DNA of 64,000 nucleotides from Calycina herbarum (GCA_001414485.1 LLEY01000030.1:62001-126000); one strand, 5' to 3'; positions 44,901 through 55,986 are shown, numbered from the stretch's first letter. Notes: generated from the sequence alone by a model not told the origin. Program-made: numbers and translations.

Positions 44901-45547
44901 ACAATTTCATGAATATGAAATTCCCCGCCGATCGACGAACAAATGACCCACGCTACAGGAAACTTGTCGATAACCTGGGTAAGCTAAATTATCGTGTGGG
45001 TAAAATATATAATTCTGACGGGGGAGTTAAAAACTAGTCAGGTACCGGGCGTTTGACCGCTGCCAGTAGTGCGCAAGCTAAGCGACCGTTTGTAGAGCCT
45101 CATTATCAAATTCGGGACCACGTCATTTCTGCTTGCTTTTCGATGGGGAGTTTGCTGAAGTCTTCTGATGGATGGTTAATTGATATAAATGAATGCGAGA
45201 GAAGAAATTATTGGAGAGAAACGGAGAGAGTGAGAGGTGTATTGATATATTTTCTCGGAACGTTGCGAGATTTGCGATGTGCGAGGCCATCTCGACACTT
45301 GCGCACCACCCCACGATCGCGCTTGAATAACAATCCAGAACAATCGGCGATGCTCATGTCCATAATCTAGAAGCCAATTATGACTCAAAAATAGCACCAG
45401 ACCCTGATAACGCCGTAAAAATCAAGGAAAATGCAGGGACTAGCACACGATGTTCGCTTCACCTTTGCTATGCTAACCGGAAATCGAGTTCGATTCCCAT
45501 ATTTCGCGCTCGATGGTCGCACTATGTATCTCTAGTGAATGCACCGC

Positions 45548-45618
45548 CGTGGGTGGCGCGAGTGCTAAGGTGGTTGGTGATGAAGATTATGACTGCCAAA
45601 TGTCGAGTGAATCCCACG
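45548..45618 (+). ncRNA. tRNA-like relic or SINE head
   Basis: 71 nt with matching ends CGTGGG...CCCACG. An A-box-like TGGCGCGAGTGCTAAGG resembles tRNA-Leu/Ser, and a degraded B box is present (GTCGAGTGAATCC). The anticodon stem pairs poorly, so it is not a functional tRNA as read. Confidence 0.3.
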
Positions 45619-46145
45619 ATGCGGTAACTCGAATTGATTTCGCGACAGCCATCCCGCCCATGAACCATTCATAAATATCTCCTCCCGCCATTTCAGAGCG
45701 TTTCCCTCCAGGCACTTTTTCATCCACAATACATACTGCGCCCTGCACCGCTATTCAGCACCGCAACCGCTATTCGTATTGTAGCATTCAGACTTGCTGC
45801 CTCGCTTACTATTGTCCTTGACATATTGTACTCAGAGAACTTTTAGTCTTTAATTCGACACTTGTCTCTCGAAACCCACCAACCACCGACTTGTCATTAC
45901 GGGTACTGCCTCGCTCCAGTACGCCATTCATCGCAAGTTACCCAGCGGTTCTCGTACCAGTACCTGAACCATCCAACTGTCAATCACCTGGTCCTTCTTT
46001 TACCACTTCCACACGCGATATCAACTCGTCAAGCCTTTCAAGACTTGCTTGCACCGATACCAAGTCCTCGGAACGCGTCAAAATTAATCACGACCACCAA
46101 CACCACACTCCCCCTTCTATCATATCACCACGATACCTCGACACA

Positions 46146-48917
46146 ATGGCTTTCCCCAGTAACACCAAGGCTCCTGTAGCCACTAATAAGTTACGACAAC
46201 CTCAAGGAACAGCGGTATCCTCTTCTACCTCGGCCACACGTCCATTCTCCACCTCGACCTCCAACAACTCCGCCAATTCCACCAACACCAAGAAGCGAGG
46301 CCATGATGGCGATGACAACTCAAAGGGGCAACCCGCACAGAAGAAGCCCCTCATTGGGGACTCCCTATGGGGTGCGAAGACTGGTGGTATACAGCCACGA
46401 GCACCAAAAACTTACACTCAGAGAATGGTCAATGGCAAGCTTATGTCCATTGATGCCGTCGAGAAGCTTAAGCGAGAGGCAGCCGAGAAGGAGGCAAGAA
46501 GTGCCAAGGCCCTCGAGAAGTTCGACAAGTACAAACAGGATCAGGCCGACAACTACAACAAGTCATCAATTCATCGTCAAGCTTCCTCGGAGAAACCAGC
46601 TGAGAGCCCTACCTCTAATGCAAAGCCGTCTGCTTCTACCGCCACTGGGCCTCGTAGGGCAGAGAATACGAAGCGAACTGAGCTCTCTTCGACAATTGAA
46701 GTTTCTGGAATCAAAAATGCTGTTGAAGAGGCCAAGGAAGAGCCACCCAAGCGAATAAGGCGGCTCATGAAGGGACGACGACCAGAGAGCAAGACCGAGG
46801 ATTCCACCTCCACTCCATCCCCTGCCACTTACAAGGCAGAGAAGAGGAAGAGATCTGGTTCCTCTTCAGACGTTGAGGGTACAATCGAGGTCCAGCCAGC
46901 CAAGCCTGCCAAACGTCAGATGAACTGTTCCGAGCGACGGGATCCTGAGAGAAAACTGAAGACTCGGAAGGATGAGGTCGTCAAGAGAAATAAAAAGGGG
47001 GCTCAAAGTATAAGAAAGGCTACCGAGAAGGAGGAGGAGCCAAAGAAGGGAGAGAAGAAGGAGCAAGAGAAGGAGGAAAAGAAGCAAGCGATGGCATCTG
47101 AGGAAGGAAATGACGAGCCTCCTTTTGACACCCCGAAGGAGGTAGTGGCATGGTTTGCCAAGAACTATCCTCAGGCTTCTGAAGTCTGTGAAGAAACCAT
47201 CAAGCTTTATATCAAGCCATCACCAGAGACCCCAACGCAACGAGCACGCAGAATCGAGGAGGAAGAAGCAAATAAGGAGAAGGAGCGCATGCAGCAGCTT
47301 AGACAAGACAAACTCGACAACACCTTTGCTAAGGAGGCTCAGAATGAAGCAAAACTCCATGTCAAGCCCACTAATAAGAGAAATGCCAAGTCCAGGGAGG
47401 AATACCAACTCATGAAAGATGGTGTTGTACCTGAGACCCGCAACATCTCACCTGCCACGACGGCCTCATTCACTCCGGCAAGATCCACATCGGATGTGGC
47501 TTCGGATCAAACGGCCCGAACCTCCGCAGAGCCTTCTCCTAAGGGCCCGAGCTCCCCAATTCCCTCCGCTTCGATATGCGAGTCCGGTGTTTCTCCACTC
47601 TCGGCTTATCCTCCCCCACCAAAACACACCCACCTACTTGTACAAGTAGCGACCACCACCGGACATGTGAAATTCCAGCACAAGATGACCGACGGCAAGC
47701 AGATCAAGCAGCGAGTCGCAGATATCAACGACCAGGTGCGCAACACCAAGAAGGAAGCGACGGAGCATGAGGATACGGTGACCTCTCTCAAGCCGCGCCG
47801 TGGTTGGGGTCGGGCAGAGACGTCGCTGAAGGAGGACCTCGACCAGCGGACCAACGAACTGGAAGAAAAGCTCAAGGATGCGCAGAAGAAACAGAAGTGC
47901 TTCCACCGCAATATCGACAAAGTAACGTTTGGTCCCCTCGAAATACCAGCCTGGTATAGCAGCGACTACCAGAACTCGTGTGTTGGCGGCGCCAATGTCG
48001 AGAAGTCTTTGCCCAAGAAGCCGGTCGTGGACAATTTGTATGTCTGCCAGAATTGCTTCGCGTACACCACGAATATTGAGGAACATGCCGGACATTCCTT
48101 CTTCTGCCCGAATGAAGTGCCAGGAGAGAAGGTTTATGACCATGCAGGTGCCGGTGTTTGGAGTGTGTGGCAGGTAGATGGCGAAACCGACAAGGTAAGT
48201 TACAAGTCGCCCTTCTCTCGTATTCACCAGGATTGGTATACTAACATGGACCAGCTCTTCTGCCAGAATATTTCCCTCTTCGCCAAGCTCTTCCTCGCAG
48301 ACAAGACGGTCTCATATCACACCAAGGACTTCTACTACTTCCTCCTCGTCCACACCGATGCCGAAACCGGCCACAAACAAATCGTTGGCTTCTTTTCCAA
48401 GGAGAAGAATTCATATGATGGAAACAACCTGGCGTGTATCCTCGTCTTCCCTCCTTGGCAAGGAATGGGTCTCGGCAAGATGCTAATGGGCATCTCATAT
48501 GAAATCAGCAGAATGGAGGAGATCATCGGTGGTCCCGAACGCCCATTCTCAGCACTGGGTGAAAAGAGCTACAAGAGATACTGGCAAGCGGAGTTGGCCC
48601 GGTGGATTTTGACACACCCCACCACCGACAAGAAGAAGGGATGCCTCATGGTTGACATCCAACGAATCAGCCGGGAGACGTGCATTCTCGAGAGAGATTG
48701 CATCGACACTATTAACTCGATGGAGTTGGGTCTCTTGCCCAAGTATCCAAGTAATGCTCCTGATGGGGGACAACCTATTATTCTGGACAAGGAGAAGGTC
48801 CGACAATGGGTCCAGGAAAACAAGGTCAACTTGGATAGAGTTGTCGATGCCGGCGGATTCGTCAAGGAATTCAGCAAGCGCATGGCCACGCTGGAAGATG
48901 AGGAGGAGGACGACTGA
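46146..48917 (+). CDS. MYST-family histone acetyltransferase (SAS2-like)
   Basis: Exons 46146-48194 and 48255-48917 encode 903 aa. The first ~600 residues are basic, Lys/Glu/Ser-rich and low in complexity, with coiled-coil stretches. The MYST domain follows: a C2HC finger (YVCQNCF...H-x5-C, about 632-655), then DFYYFLLV, the catalytic Cys in NLACILVFPPWQ, the acetyl-CoA loop QGMGLGKML, the general-base Glu in GPERPFSALG, and YWQAELARWIL. I favour SAS2-like over Esa1 or Sas3 because no chromodomain or PHD finger is present, but the subfamily needs a tree. Yeast Sas2 is only about 340 aa, so the long N-terminal extension is unusual. The 60-bp intron is frame-preserving. The start is the first in-frame ATG (acacaATGG). 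Confidence 0.85.
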   Translation: MAFPSNTKAPVATNKLRQPQGTAVSSSTSATRPFSTSTSNNSANSTNTKKRGHDGDDNSKGQPAQKKPLIGDSLWGAKTGGIQPRAPKTYTQRMVNGKLMSIDAVEKLKREAAEKEARSAKALEKFDKYKQDQADNYNKSSIHRQASSEKPAESPTSNAKPSASTATGPRRAENTKRTELSSTIEVSGIKNAVEEAKEEPPKRIRRLMKGRRPESKTEDSTSTPSPATYKAEKRKRSGSSSDVEGTIEVQPAKPAKRQMNCSERRDPERKLKTRKDEVVKRNKKGAQSIRKATEKEEEPKKGEKKEQEKEEKKQAMASEEGNDEPPFDTPKEVVAWFAKNYPQASEVCEETIKLYIKPSPETPTQRARRIEEEEANKEKERMQQLRQDKLDNTFAKEAQNEAKLHVKPTNKRNAKSREEYQLMKDGVVPETRNISPATTASFTPARSTSDVASDQTARTSAEPSPKGPSSPIPSASICESGVSPLSAYPPPPKHTHLLVQVATTTGHVKFQHKMTDGKQIKQRVADINDQVRNTKKEATEHEDTVTSLKPRRGWGRAETSLKEDLDQRTNELEEKLKDAQKKQKCFHRNIDKVTFGPLEIPAWYSSDYQNSCVGGANVEKSLPKKPVVDNLYVCQNCFAYTTNIEEHAGHSFFCPNEVPGEKVYDHAGAGVWSVWQVDGETDKVSYKSPFSRIHQDWYTNMDQLFCQNISLFAKLFLADKTVSYHTKDFYYFLLVHTDAETGHKQIVGFFSKEKNSYDGNNLACILVFPPWQGMGLGKMLMGISYEISRMEEIIGGPERPFSALGEKSYKRYWQAELARWILTHPTTDKKKGCLMVDIQRISRETCILERDCIDTINSMELGLLPKYPSNAPDGGQPIILDKEKVRQWVQENKVNLDRVVDAGGFVKEFSKRMATLEDEEEDD
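48195..48254 (+). other. MYST gene intron (frame-preserving)
   Basis: A 60-bp intron, GTAAGT...GGACCAG, branch site TACTAACAT. Splicing joins VDGETDK to LFCQNIS; retention would add 20 residues. Confidence 0.88.
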
Positions 48918-49149
48918 TCTCGCAGCATTAACTCCGACGGAACAGCATCCGATAGCATTGCTGTTCATAACCAAATATTTCGCTATCACGACGAGGACGC
49001 GAGTGCATTCAAAACTACGAATACCCAAGAATGCGGTTTCTTTTTACTGTACAAATTTCACGACTTTACACGAAAATTATAGAGGATGCTCGACCCCCAC
49101 AAAAGAACTGGCGGCACATCTACACCAACAATCATAATGATATATACGA

Positions 49150-49441
49150 TCACGATCGGACTGGAGAACTGGGGAGTAATTGGAGGATACAAACACCGAA
49201 ATCGCATTCTTCTCGAATCTCGCGACTGTGACTTAGGCCTCTCTTCTCGAAAGGTCTATGCATGCGGTACGTACTCAACTACCGAATACGATTTCGAATT
49301 TGGCAATACTCGACATCACAACTGGGATGTGGGTACTTGGAGGATTATACAAAAACATTGGAATCAGATTCTTCTCGAATCCCGCGACTGCTCTTAAGTC
49401 TTTCATCGCCCAAGGCTTATGTGTGTGGTACGTAGTCAATC
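49150..49441 (+). repeat. Tandem duplication, 162-bp period
   Basis: ATTCTTCTCGAATCTCGCGA (49206) recurs as ATTCTTCTCGAATCCCGCGA (49368). The surrounding CTGGG..., TTGGAGGAT-ACAAA and GGTACGTA-TCAA blocks recur in the same order. Confidence 0.75.
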
Positions 49442-50929
49442 ACAGGATCTGGATTTCAATTGGGGAATTTGAGGGAATAGGAGGGGTGGGAGGGGGATGA
49501 TTTGGACTTTCGGTTTGGATTTTTTGTGTACAACAAAAGGGATGATGATGTGCATCGAGGGCGTTATGGATGATGGAGTATTGATGATGTGGATATGGAC
49601 AATGGAATAGATACCGAAAAGGTACCCTCAAGGGAAAAAGGCAATGAATAATGGAACTTCCAAAACAAACTTCTTACTTATTTCTTGTGATGAATTGGTG
49701 ATGTGCTTCTCTTGACCATTGTATATTGGTTTCAATTTCTTGTCTTCAATGAAAATGTGCTAAGTGGAAAATAATCACGTTTGTCTCTGTAAATATATCC
49801 CGTGACTTGGTATTTTTTCCTCCCCCCGGAGCTAACTCCGCCATTTCCCCTCCTTTCCAATCCTTTCTTTGTCGACGCGTCGAGTATCTTTCCTCTTTTG
49901 GAATCGGATGTGGTTACGCCGTGCTCATCGTGTTTATAAGTGATATATCAGTTTTTGATATCGTCATGTCTTTATCTGAGCTGTTTGGGGTTGTCTTGAT
50001 TCTCGTCTTCCTTATTGTTAATTGAGCTTCTCACATACAGGCTGAAATCGAGGAATTGAGAAAAACTACTGTTATAGAGATGTACGTGAAGAGCTGAGAA
50101 GGGTATGAGAAAGACAATCATCTTGCATAATCGATGGTGGGTTGTCCCGCGGCTTGAGCCTTGGAGGGCGTTGTGTTGTGTAGCCACTGATACAGAGTTT
50201 CGTCTATCTTGTAGGGTAAGTAAGCGCTGTGGTGTTACGAGTATGTTTTTGCTTTCATGTACCGGTGTATCACAGAATAAGGGTATGTTCTGTCATATCT
50301 GTTGGACTTTCTCGCATTGTTCTCTTTTTTCTCTCTCTTCATAAGCGATGATAGATCATGGGAGGATCTTGATGCTTGTCAATGGCTTTCTTGGTAAAAC
50401 CACACGAGGAATTGAGTTGGTTTGTTACTGGTTTTCTCACATGTCTATCCCATTTATTGCTTCTTCCTCTTTCTTCCCCAAGTATCATGCATAAGCGATG
50501 GTGGGAGCAGCCGGAGCTAGACTCTTCCATTGTTCCATCACTCCCTTCATTAACGAAACAAATACTTTACCGTGGAAAAAGAATGTTGGAGATGAGGGGT
50601 AAAAGCCATGAACCATGAAGACCGTGAGTCGTTGATTGGGGACAATGAGAGAATTGTATGAGGGATTTTTTTGGTGATGAAATGTTGGCTTATTGTGTCT
50701 CGATCTTTTCCCGCTTTTCGGTGTTTTGGTGCATTGGGTTGGTTGGGTTTGTGGTTGATGGTTAAGGGGGGTGGGCGTGAACGGGAGGGCTTGTGTAACC
50801 AGAGGGAAGACCGAGGGGAATGTCCGTTTTTCTTTCCCCTCTCAATCTCTATTCAATCTCGTGTTCCCATTCCGAAAAAATTGGTTTGTACATCCTCCAA
50901 TCCATTTCCTGCTCAATCATTACTCCCTT

Positions 50930-52227
50930 TGCTGTCGATAAGGTCCAGAGGATTTGGGAGGATGCGGGGTTGCGTGTGAGTGATAGATGGAGGTATGTAT
51001 GCATTGATCTTATGTTCAAGATTCTATGTGAGCGTTTACTGACTTGTTCTTTTCAGGGCGGACGCAGAGCCATGTGGACGGAATTCATTGGTATTTATTG
51101 TTATGAATGTCATTGGTTCGTATCGACAAACTTCTCAATATAGTATCGTAATATCGATGCTCAATTCTGTTCCGGAGTGGGTGAAGGGAAGAGCGGTTCG
51201 TTGAATTTGAGATGAGAGATTTGGGATATGTGTCTGTTGAACTTTGGTCATGAGCTGGACGATTGTAAGTTCCAACCTGTATATACCCATCATCATGTAC
51301 TGACTGTATTAACCACCCCAGTTTTCAAAATCCAGCCGATAGAAGGGGGGTGCGCTCAAATGCTGTAGCCACGCCAGAGGGCCGTAAATCCCTCTCCTTT
51401 TCGAGGTAAGGGTCTCTTTTGTTTTGTTTACGGACGACTCTCGGTAAATCACGAGTAACTGACACTGTGTCAGGTAACAATGAGGTTGTCTTTTCATTCT
51501 AGTTGCAAGCACTAGTCAAGCGTCCAAAAGGTGGGCCTTTGCGAGGCTGGGTCTATTGGAAGTTGGATGCTCCAGCCCAGTCGTGGATGACAAGGCTTTG
51601 AGTGGGATGCAAAAGTCACCTCTGGAGAAGAGACTGTCGCTGCAGATAACCTTTCCGAAGGGGCATGTTATTCACAAGAAGAATGGTGTAAATGCGTTTA
51701 CGCCTACAGTTCTTTTAGCCACATAGGCTGTTGAACAATAAAACCATGTTACTAGTGACTGGTTTCTTTTCAATTATGAGAAGTCCTTCTTAACAAGCAT
51801 GTCGTGGCGAGGTTAACGTCAAATCTCCCTTTACTGCCGTTGAAAGTATGTTTGGATATCCCAAGTCTCAAAACGTGTGGAAGACGCTGACTTAATGAAG
51901 CACTATGTGCTTCTACGACCAGCATGTTTCGACGGCAGAAGGTAACTAAACCCTACTGTCAATTGTCTGAGATGATTCTAATTCTTTTGACAGGAAGGAG
52001 ATATAAGGCGGTTGCTGTCTGGGTTACCAGCTTTCATTCCAATACCTATCGTCAACAGGGTTGTAAGACAGATGAAGAATTTATATGTAACTACCCTCTT
52101 TTTCCTTCACTCTCAATTCCTGCCGTTAGTTCTCAAGGGAATCTTCAAAAACCCACATACTAATTTACTGCAGGTAGCAGAGAAGGCCGCAGAACTGGAA
52201 CGCAAATTCCAGAAACTTGGTACATAG
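50930..52227 (+). pseudogene. Exon-like remnants of an unidentified spliced gene or genes
   Basis: VDKVQRIWEDAGLRVSDRW (ending 50992) meets a canonical 64-bp intron (50993-51056, GTATGT...TTACTGAC...TTTCAG). The joined exon continues RADAEPCGRNS. Its shape, with a Gly/Leu-rich turn then DRW, recalls the C-terminal part of SAM-dependent methyltransferases, but this is weak. Further on, DIRRLLSGLPAFIPIP can be joined by introns at about 51941-51993 and 52088-52173 to VAEKAAELERKFQKLGT and a TAG at 52225-52227. I cannot connect these into one protein. Confidence 0.3.
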
Positions 52228-52228
52228 A

Positions 52229-52261
52229 CAGCTATTGGTTTTATTTGAGAGCCAATAGCTG
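52229..52261. repeat. Perfect 10-bp inverted repeat (hairpin)
   Basis: CAGCTATTGG, a 13-nt spacer, then CCAATAGCTG, directly after the TAG of the last exon-like remnant. It may be a 3'-end structure or the trace of an element. Confidence 0.5.
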
Positions 52262-52345
52262 GTGCTGTGCTGGGTTGCGTTCCCTACGTTCCAAGGTACC
52301 TGATATTCTCAAGTCCTGGGTTCGTTCGTGGACTAGCAATCAGTG

Positions 52346-52636
52346 GTAACTTCTCCTCTCTGTCTCTATTTTCTTGAGCTGATTATTTCGCCAGAGTTAT
52401 AGCAATGTTTTCGGACCACAAGAAAATGCTATAGCATTGGCACCATCCATCAATGCCGTCGTCCCAATACGTACCCAAAAGAATGCTAGGGTACTGGCAC
52501 TATCCATCGATATCGTGGTAACGAATGTCTCTGCATCTATCGCGGGACTGGGAAACATGCGGAATGAAACTCGTAAGTCTGTTCGTGATAACCTCTTCCT
52601 TCTCTCTGTATTTTCTTGAGCTAATTATCTCGCTAG
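52346..52636 (+). repeat. Duplicated intron-like segment flanking a short open block
   Basis: TTTTCTTGAGCTGATTATTT-CGCCAG (ending 52394) and TTTTCTTGAGCTAATTATCT-CGCTAG (ending 52636) are 242 bp apart; both look like intron 3' ends. The block between them can be read as two related units (QENAIALAPSINAVV and QKNARVLALSIDIVV). Confidence 0.5.
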
Positions 52637-53150
52637 AAGGATTGTGGTAACTGCTAAGTCCTTCGGAATTTCCGGATTGTCTTCCAAGGTAGGGAAAATG
52701 CAATGTATTTCTTATGATGCGGAGACTGATCATGCTTATTTTAGTGGCTATTACTCTTCATCTCACAATCGACATTACTGTTGAGACAGTTAGCTAGAAA
52801 GGTTAGGTAAAGGGACCATATGTGGATTGGAATCTGCAGCTGGCTTCGAGAAAACGGCAACAAGCAAGGGGAAAGTATCCCGGGAGGTCATAAATACTTA
52901 AGCCACTCAACTTCCTCTCTATTTCAGCCTCGCAATCTCATCTCGAACCACCTTCTACTACCGCAACTCTTTCCGCTACAAGCCACCCTTCAGCATCTCA
53001 ATTCCAGCCTCAAGTCTAGTCTCGGATCCACCCCTCACAATCTGGAATCCAATCTCTACTCCGAGCGGTCGTTCTACATCCAGCCGTACCAGAAGTGCGT
53101 GTCTAATGTAAGAAACCCCCAATAAAGGCATATGGTTTCCACTGCATAAG

Positions 53151-53457
53151 ATGTATAGGGGGCCATTGAGACGGACGACGTTACGGCATAGCATGCCACT
53201 GGCTTACAGCGAGAATACTCGCCCAGACTTAGAAAGCCAGGGTTTCGAGGATATTCTACATGAAAAGATACAGCTGCCCTTACACCCATTAGGCCTAACA
53301 CCCATGGCAAGACGATGCGCAAAAAAAAGGAGATTGGCGCATGGATGCGCTATTTCTTACCTGGATGCTCTGTCTCTGGCACCTATGACATGTTCTCAGA
53401 GGTACTTGGTTTGAAAACTCCTAACCTTTGGAATAAACTACAAACTGACTGGGAATA
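53151..53457 (+). pseudogene. C-terminal relic of a LaeA-like SAM-dependent methyltransferase
   Basis: One frame gives ENTRPDLESQGFEDILHEKI then QLPLHPLG. After a shift between about 53290 and 53310, the next frame gives KEIGAWMRYFLPG, YDMFSEVLG and a TAG at 53455-53457. The order GF-x-D-[IV] / K-x-x-LP / [LI]G-x-W is the C-terminal pattern of fungal LaeA-type methyltransferases. No upstream SAM-binding motif (GxGxG) was found, so this is a fragment. Confidence 0.4.
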
Positions 53458-54255
53458 GTGTGATAAAGAAGAAACCATTTAAGCGATGTATGTTACGGGC
53501 TGAGACCTCGGAATGTGTATACGAGGTCCATACAAAGCACTAAATCCAATCAACTCAAGTATTCAAACCGTTCTAGAAAAATATAATATAGTAGTTGAAC
53601 TTACTAGACTTACTACTCAATACTATACTTCAACCCTTCATTTGAAAAGATTCCTCATAAGAACTACTTTAGAAGAAGACAATTCCAAGAGTTAACTTAC
53701 TTATTTTGAAAAGCTCAAAGAGGAAAAAGCCCCGAGGGCAAGGGGTGTTTTTTAGGTTTGAAGGTCCCTGTAGCTTTAGGGTATTAAGCCCTGCTTGAAA
53801 TTAATTAAGTGACTCAATTCTAGATTTACTATTCATTCATCCTTCAGATTTAGTCACCTTATCACAAAACTATAAAATCACCATGCAAAGTACAAAGTAT
53901 CATCATCATCAATCAATTAACATTTTCTATCCGCTACTACTTCCCCTGTGTATGCAAGTAGAGTAACAATCAAAGTACCAATCAAAGTACCAAGTGCGTG
54001 CCAAATAAAGCACCAAAGTAAAAGTACTGTAATCCTGTGAATCATCCAGTGTAGGCGCGTGCCCATCCATAAACTCCTTCCCACTCCCAAATGTACGCTC
54101 AAAGTAAACGCCAATAAAAGCAAGTGAGCCAAGCCAAGCAACGCTCCCCTTGAAAATGTTTTGTAAAGTGTTTGGGTATCCTGTCCTACTCCCGTATTCT
54201 GATTTCGTATCACTAACCATGCTGCAAACGAGAAGGAAAGAGATAGTGAAATCAA

Positions 54256-55986
54256 TTAAACGGAAGCACTAGACCAAGTAGAGCTCAACTTAGGATACTC
54301 CCCAACGCTCATTCCCAAATCTGCAAAGATAGGATCATCGTCTTGAAGAGCAGCAATACGATCATGATCCTGTATCCATGCACAATTAGCTTCAATCCCA
54401 TTGATTTCAAGAATGAAGATAAGACTTACCTCCTCAACTAACTTCTCAACCTCCTCCTCAGGCTTCTCCTTACCCTCATCCTTCTTATCAACACTCATCT
54501 CATCCAACGCACCACCCATATGACCAGCGGCCTCACCAATGACCAAGAACTGGGTATTCTCATAGTCCAACAGAGAGGGAATCAGAGGCATCCATTTCAA
54601 ACCGCGGAATTTCTTTTGCAAGTCCTCGGGATATTTGGCTGGGTTTTCAAGACCTGCATTAGCAGATCTAGGGCCAGGATTCTCGGGGTTCTTGGCGGAA
54701 ACGATGAAGCTGCCTTTTTGCTTGATACCGAGCTCATTCTGGATTTCGCCAACCTTCTCGGGAACGGTGATGTGGTATGCAAGATGGGACTCGCGTTCGG
54801 TGGATGTGATGGCGTAGATACCTTCTGCGAAGGGGGTGGCTGCTTGTGTGGTACTTGTTCTGAATCTCAATTAGTTACGATTCGTTTCATAATGGTGCTT
54901 CGGAATAACATACCCAGAAGTTTGAGTCGCATACTCATTACCAGAAAATTGCTCTCGCAAATCTTTGACAGTGGCACCCTTCTTCTCAACGAAGACCAAG
55001 AACTTGTCCTTTCCACTTTGAGGCAACTTCTTCTTTGGGAGGGCGAGGAGACGTGCGTTGCCATCATCTGAGAGAGTCTCTGAAGTGATCTTTGCGCCGA
55101 TGGGGAGAGGACGGAGGACAATGTAGCTGCGTGCGACATCCTCGATTCCTTGTGGCTCTGAGACGTTGACGCGGGAGCGGAAGAAGAAGTAGATGATGCC
55201 TTTCTCAAGGATGGAGGATGGGATTTCTTCTTGGCGAGCGAAATCTTTGACAGAGATGTCGTCGCCGATATCAACAACGGGGGTGTCGTTCTTTTCCACG
55301 AGGTCGGTAGTCTCCTTGGAAGCATCAGAAGTTGCTGCTTGGGCGGCGCTGACGTCTTTGCTGTCAGAAATTGCCTCTGGTTCCTTCTCATTCTCGGCTA
55401 GCTTGGGGGCCTCCTCACCAAGCCCTGACTTGACCATGTCAAATGCGTTCTTTTCGGTGCTGAGTTGATTTTCTGCCATTGTATCTTGGCTTGGGCCATC
55501 AGAACTAGAACTGCCATTGACTCCATTGGTGCCATTGGTATGCTCTCGAGACTTCTTGACTCCAGAGTCATCAGTGTGACCATTGGACTCTTGCGCAGGC
55601 TTCTCACCACTCTTCTCACCACTATTGTCGACTTCGTCCGTACTCTCCTCGCTAGACAGTTGTGACTTCTCCTTATCAGCCTTCGAAGGGCGGCCGCGCT
55701 TCTTCTTCGTAGCTGGTGGAGTCACCATCGCATCACCATTCTTCGTGGCTTCAGCAATGACACCCTCCATCTTGTCATCAGCTCCGTTCGCGCCATTGCC
55801 ATTCTCTGAAGCTTGTGATTGGCGGGCCTCTCTTGCGGCGATGTCAGCCTTGGATGGACGACCGCGCTTTTTCTTGGGCTCGCCATCGCCGTTTGTTGGT
55901 GAGATCTCTGGTGCAGAGCGCTTCTTGGATTTGGTTGCGGCAGGTGTGCGTGGTTGGGAGGCTTTGCCGCCGCGGGTACCTGCCAT
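54256..55986 (-). CDS. AT-hook nuclear protein (fungal 'BTB domain transcription factor'-type annotation)
   Basis: Three exons (55986-54914, 54859-54430, 54369-54256) encode 538 aa. Two AT-hook-like motifs, KKKRGRPSKAD, lie near residues 38-50 and 93-104; the GRP core binds the minor groove of AT-rich DNA. A long Ser/Glu/Asn-rich disordered stretch follows. A conserved C-terminal domain contains DISVKDFARQEEIPSSILEK, FFFRSRVNVSEPQGIEDVAR, then an acidic stretch and a short tail. I recall orthologues carrying a BTB-transcription-factor label, but no BTB fold is evident. A chromatin or regulatory role is likely from the AT hooks. The start matches MAGTRGGKASQPRTP. Confidence 0.8.
54370..54429 (-). 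other. AT-hook gene intron 2 (frame-preserving)
   Basis: A 60-bp intron on the minus strand, gtaagt...gatacag. It is stop-free and a multiple of three; retention would add 20 residues near the C-terminus. Confidence 0.7.
54860..54913 (-). other. AT-hook gene intron 1
   Basis: A 54-bp intron on the minus strand, gtatgt...gattcag, with a TAACTAATTG branch site. It splits a Gly codon. Confidence 0.82.

Larger units (their letters stand above)
43831..46145. other. Intergenic region with poly-C tract and tRNA-like fragments
   Basis: 2.3 kb without a credible gene. Contents are an 18-C run (44883-44900), three tRNA/SINE-like traces (44629-44640 minus, 45486-45498, 45548-45618), and the long pyrimidine-rich 5' flank of the MYST gene from about 45700. 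Confidence 0.55.
48918..54255. other. 5.3-kb gene-poor region with decayed fragments
   Basis: No intact gene found. It holds a 162-bp tandem duplication (49150-49441), exon-like fragments with good splice signals (50930-52227), a duplicated intron-like segment (52346-52636), a methyltransferase-like relic (53151-53457) and AT-rich sequence (53540-53900). Confidence 0.55.

Noticed and set aside
45486..45498. A functional tRNA gene around the perfect B box
   Set aside because: T-stem and acceptor do not pair, and no convincing A box or anticodon arm is at the right distance.
53917..54255. 112-codon minus-strand frame rich in hydrophobic residues, as a membrane protein
   Set aside because: Lies in the 3' flank of the AT-hook gene; two frames are open, with no support for either.
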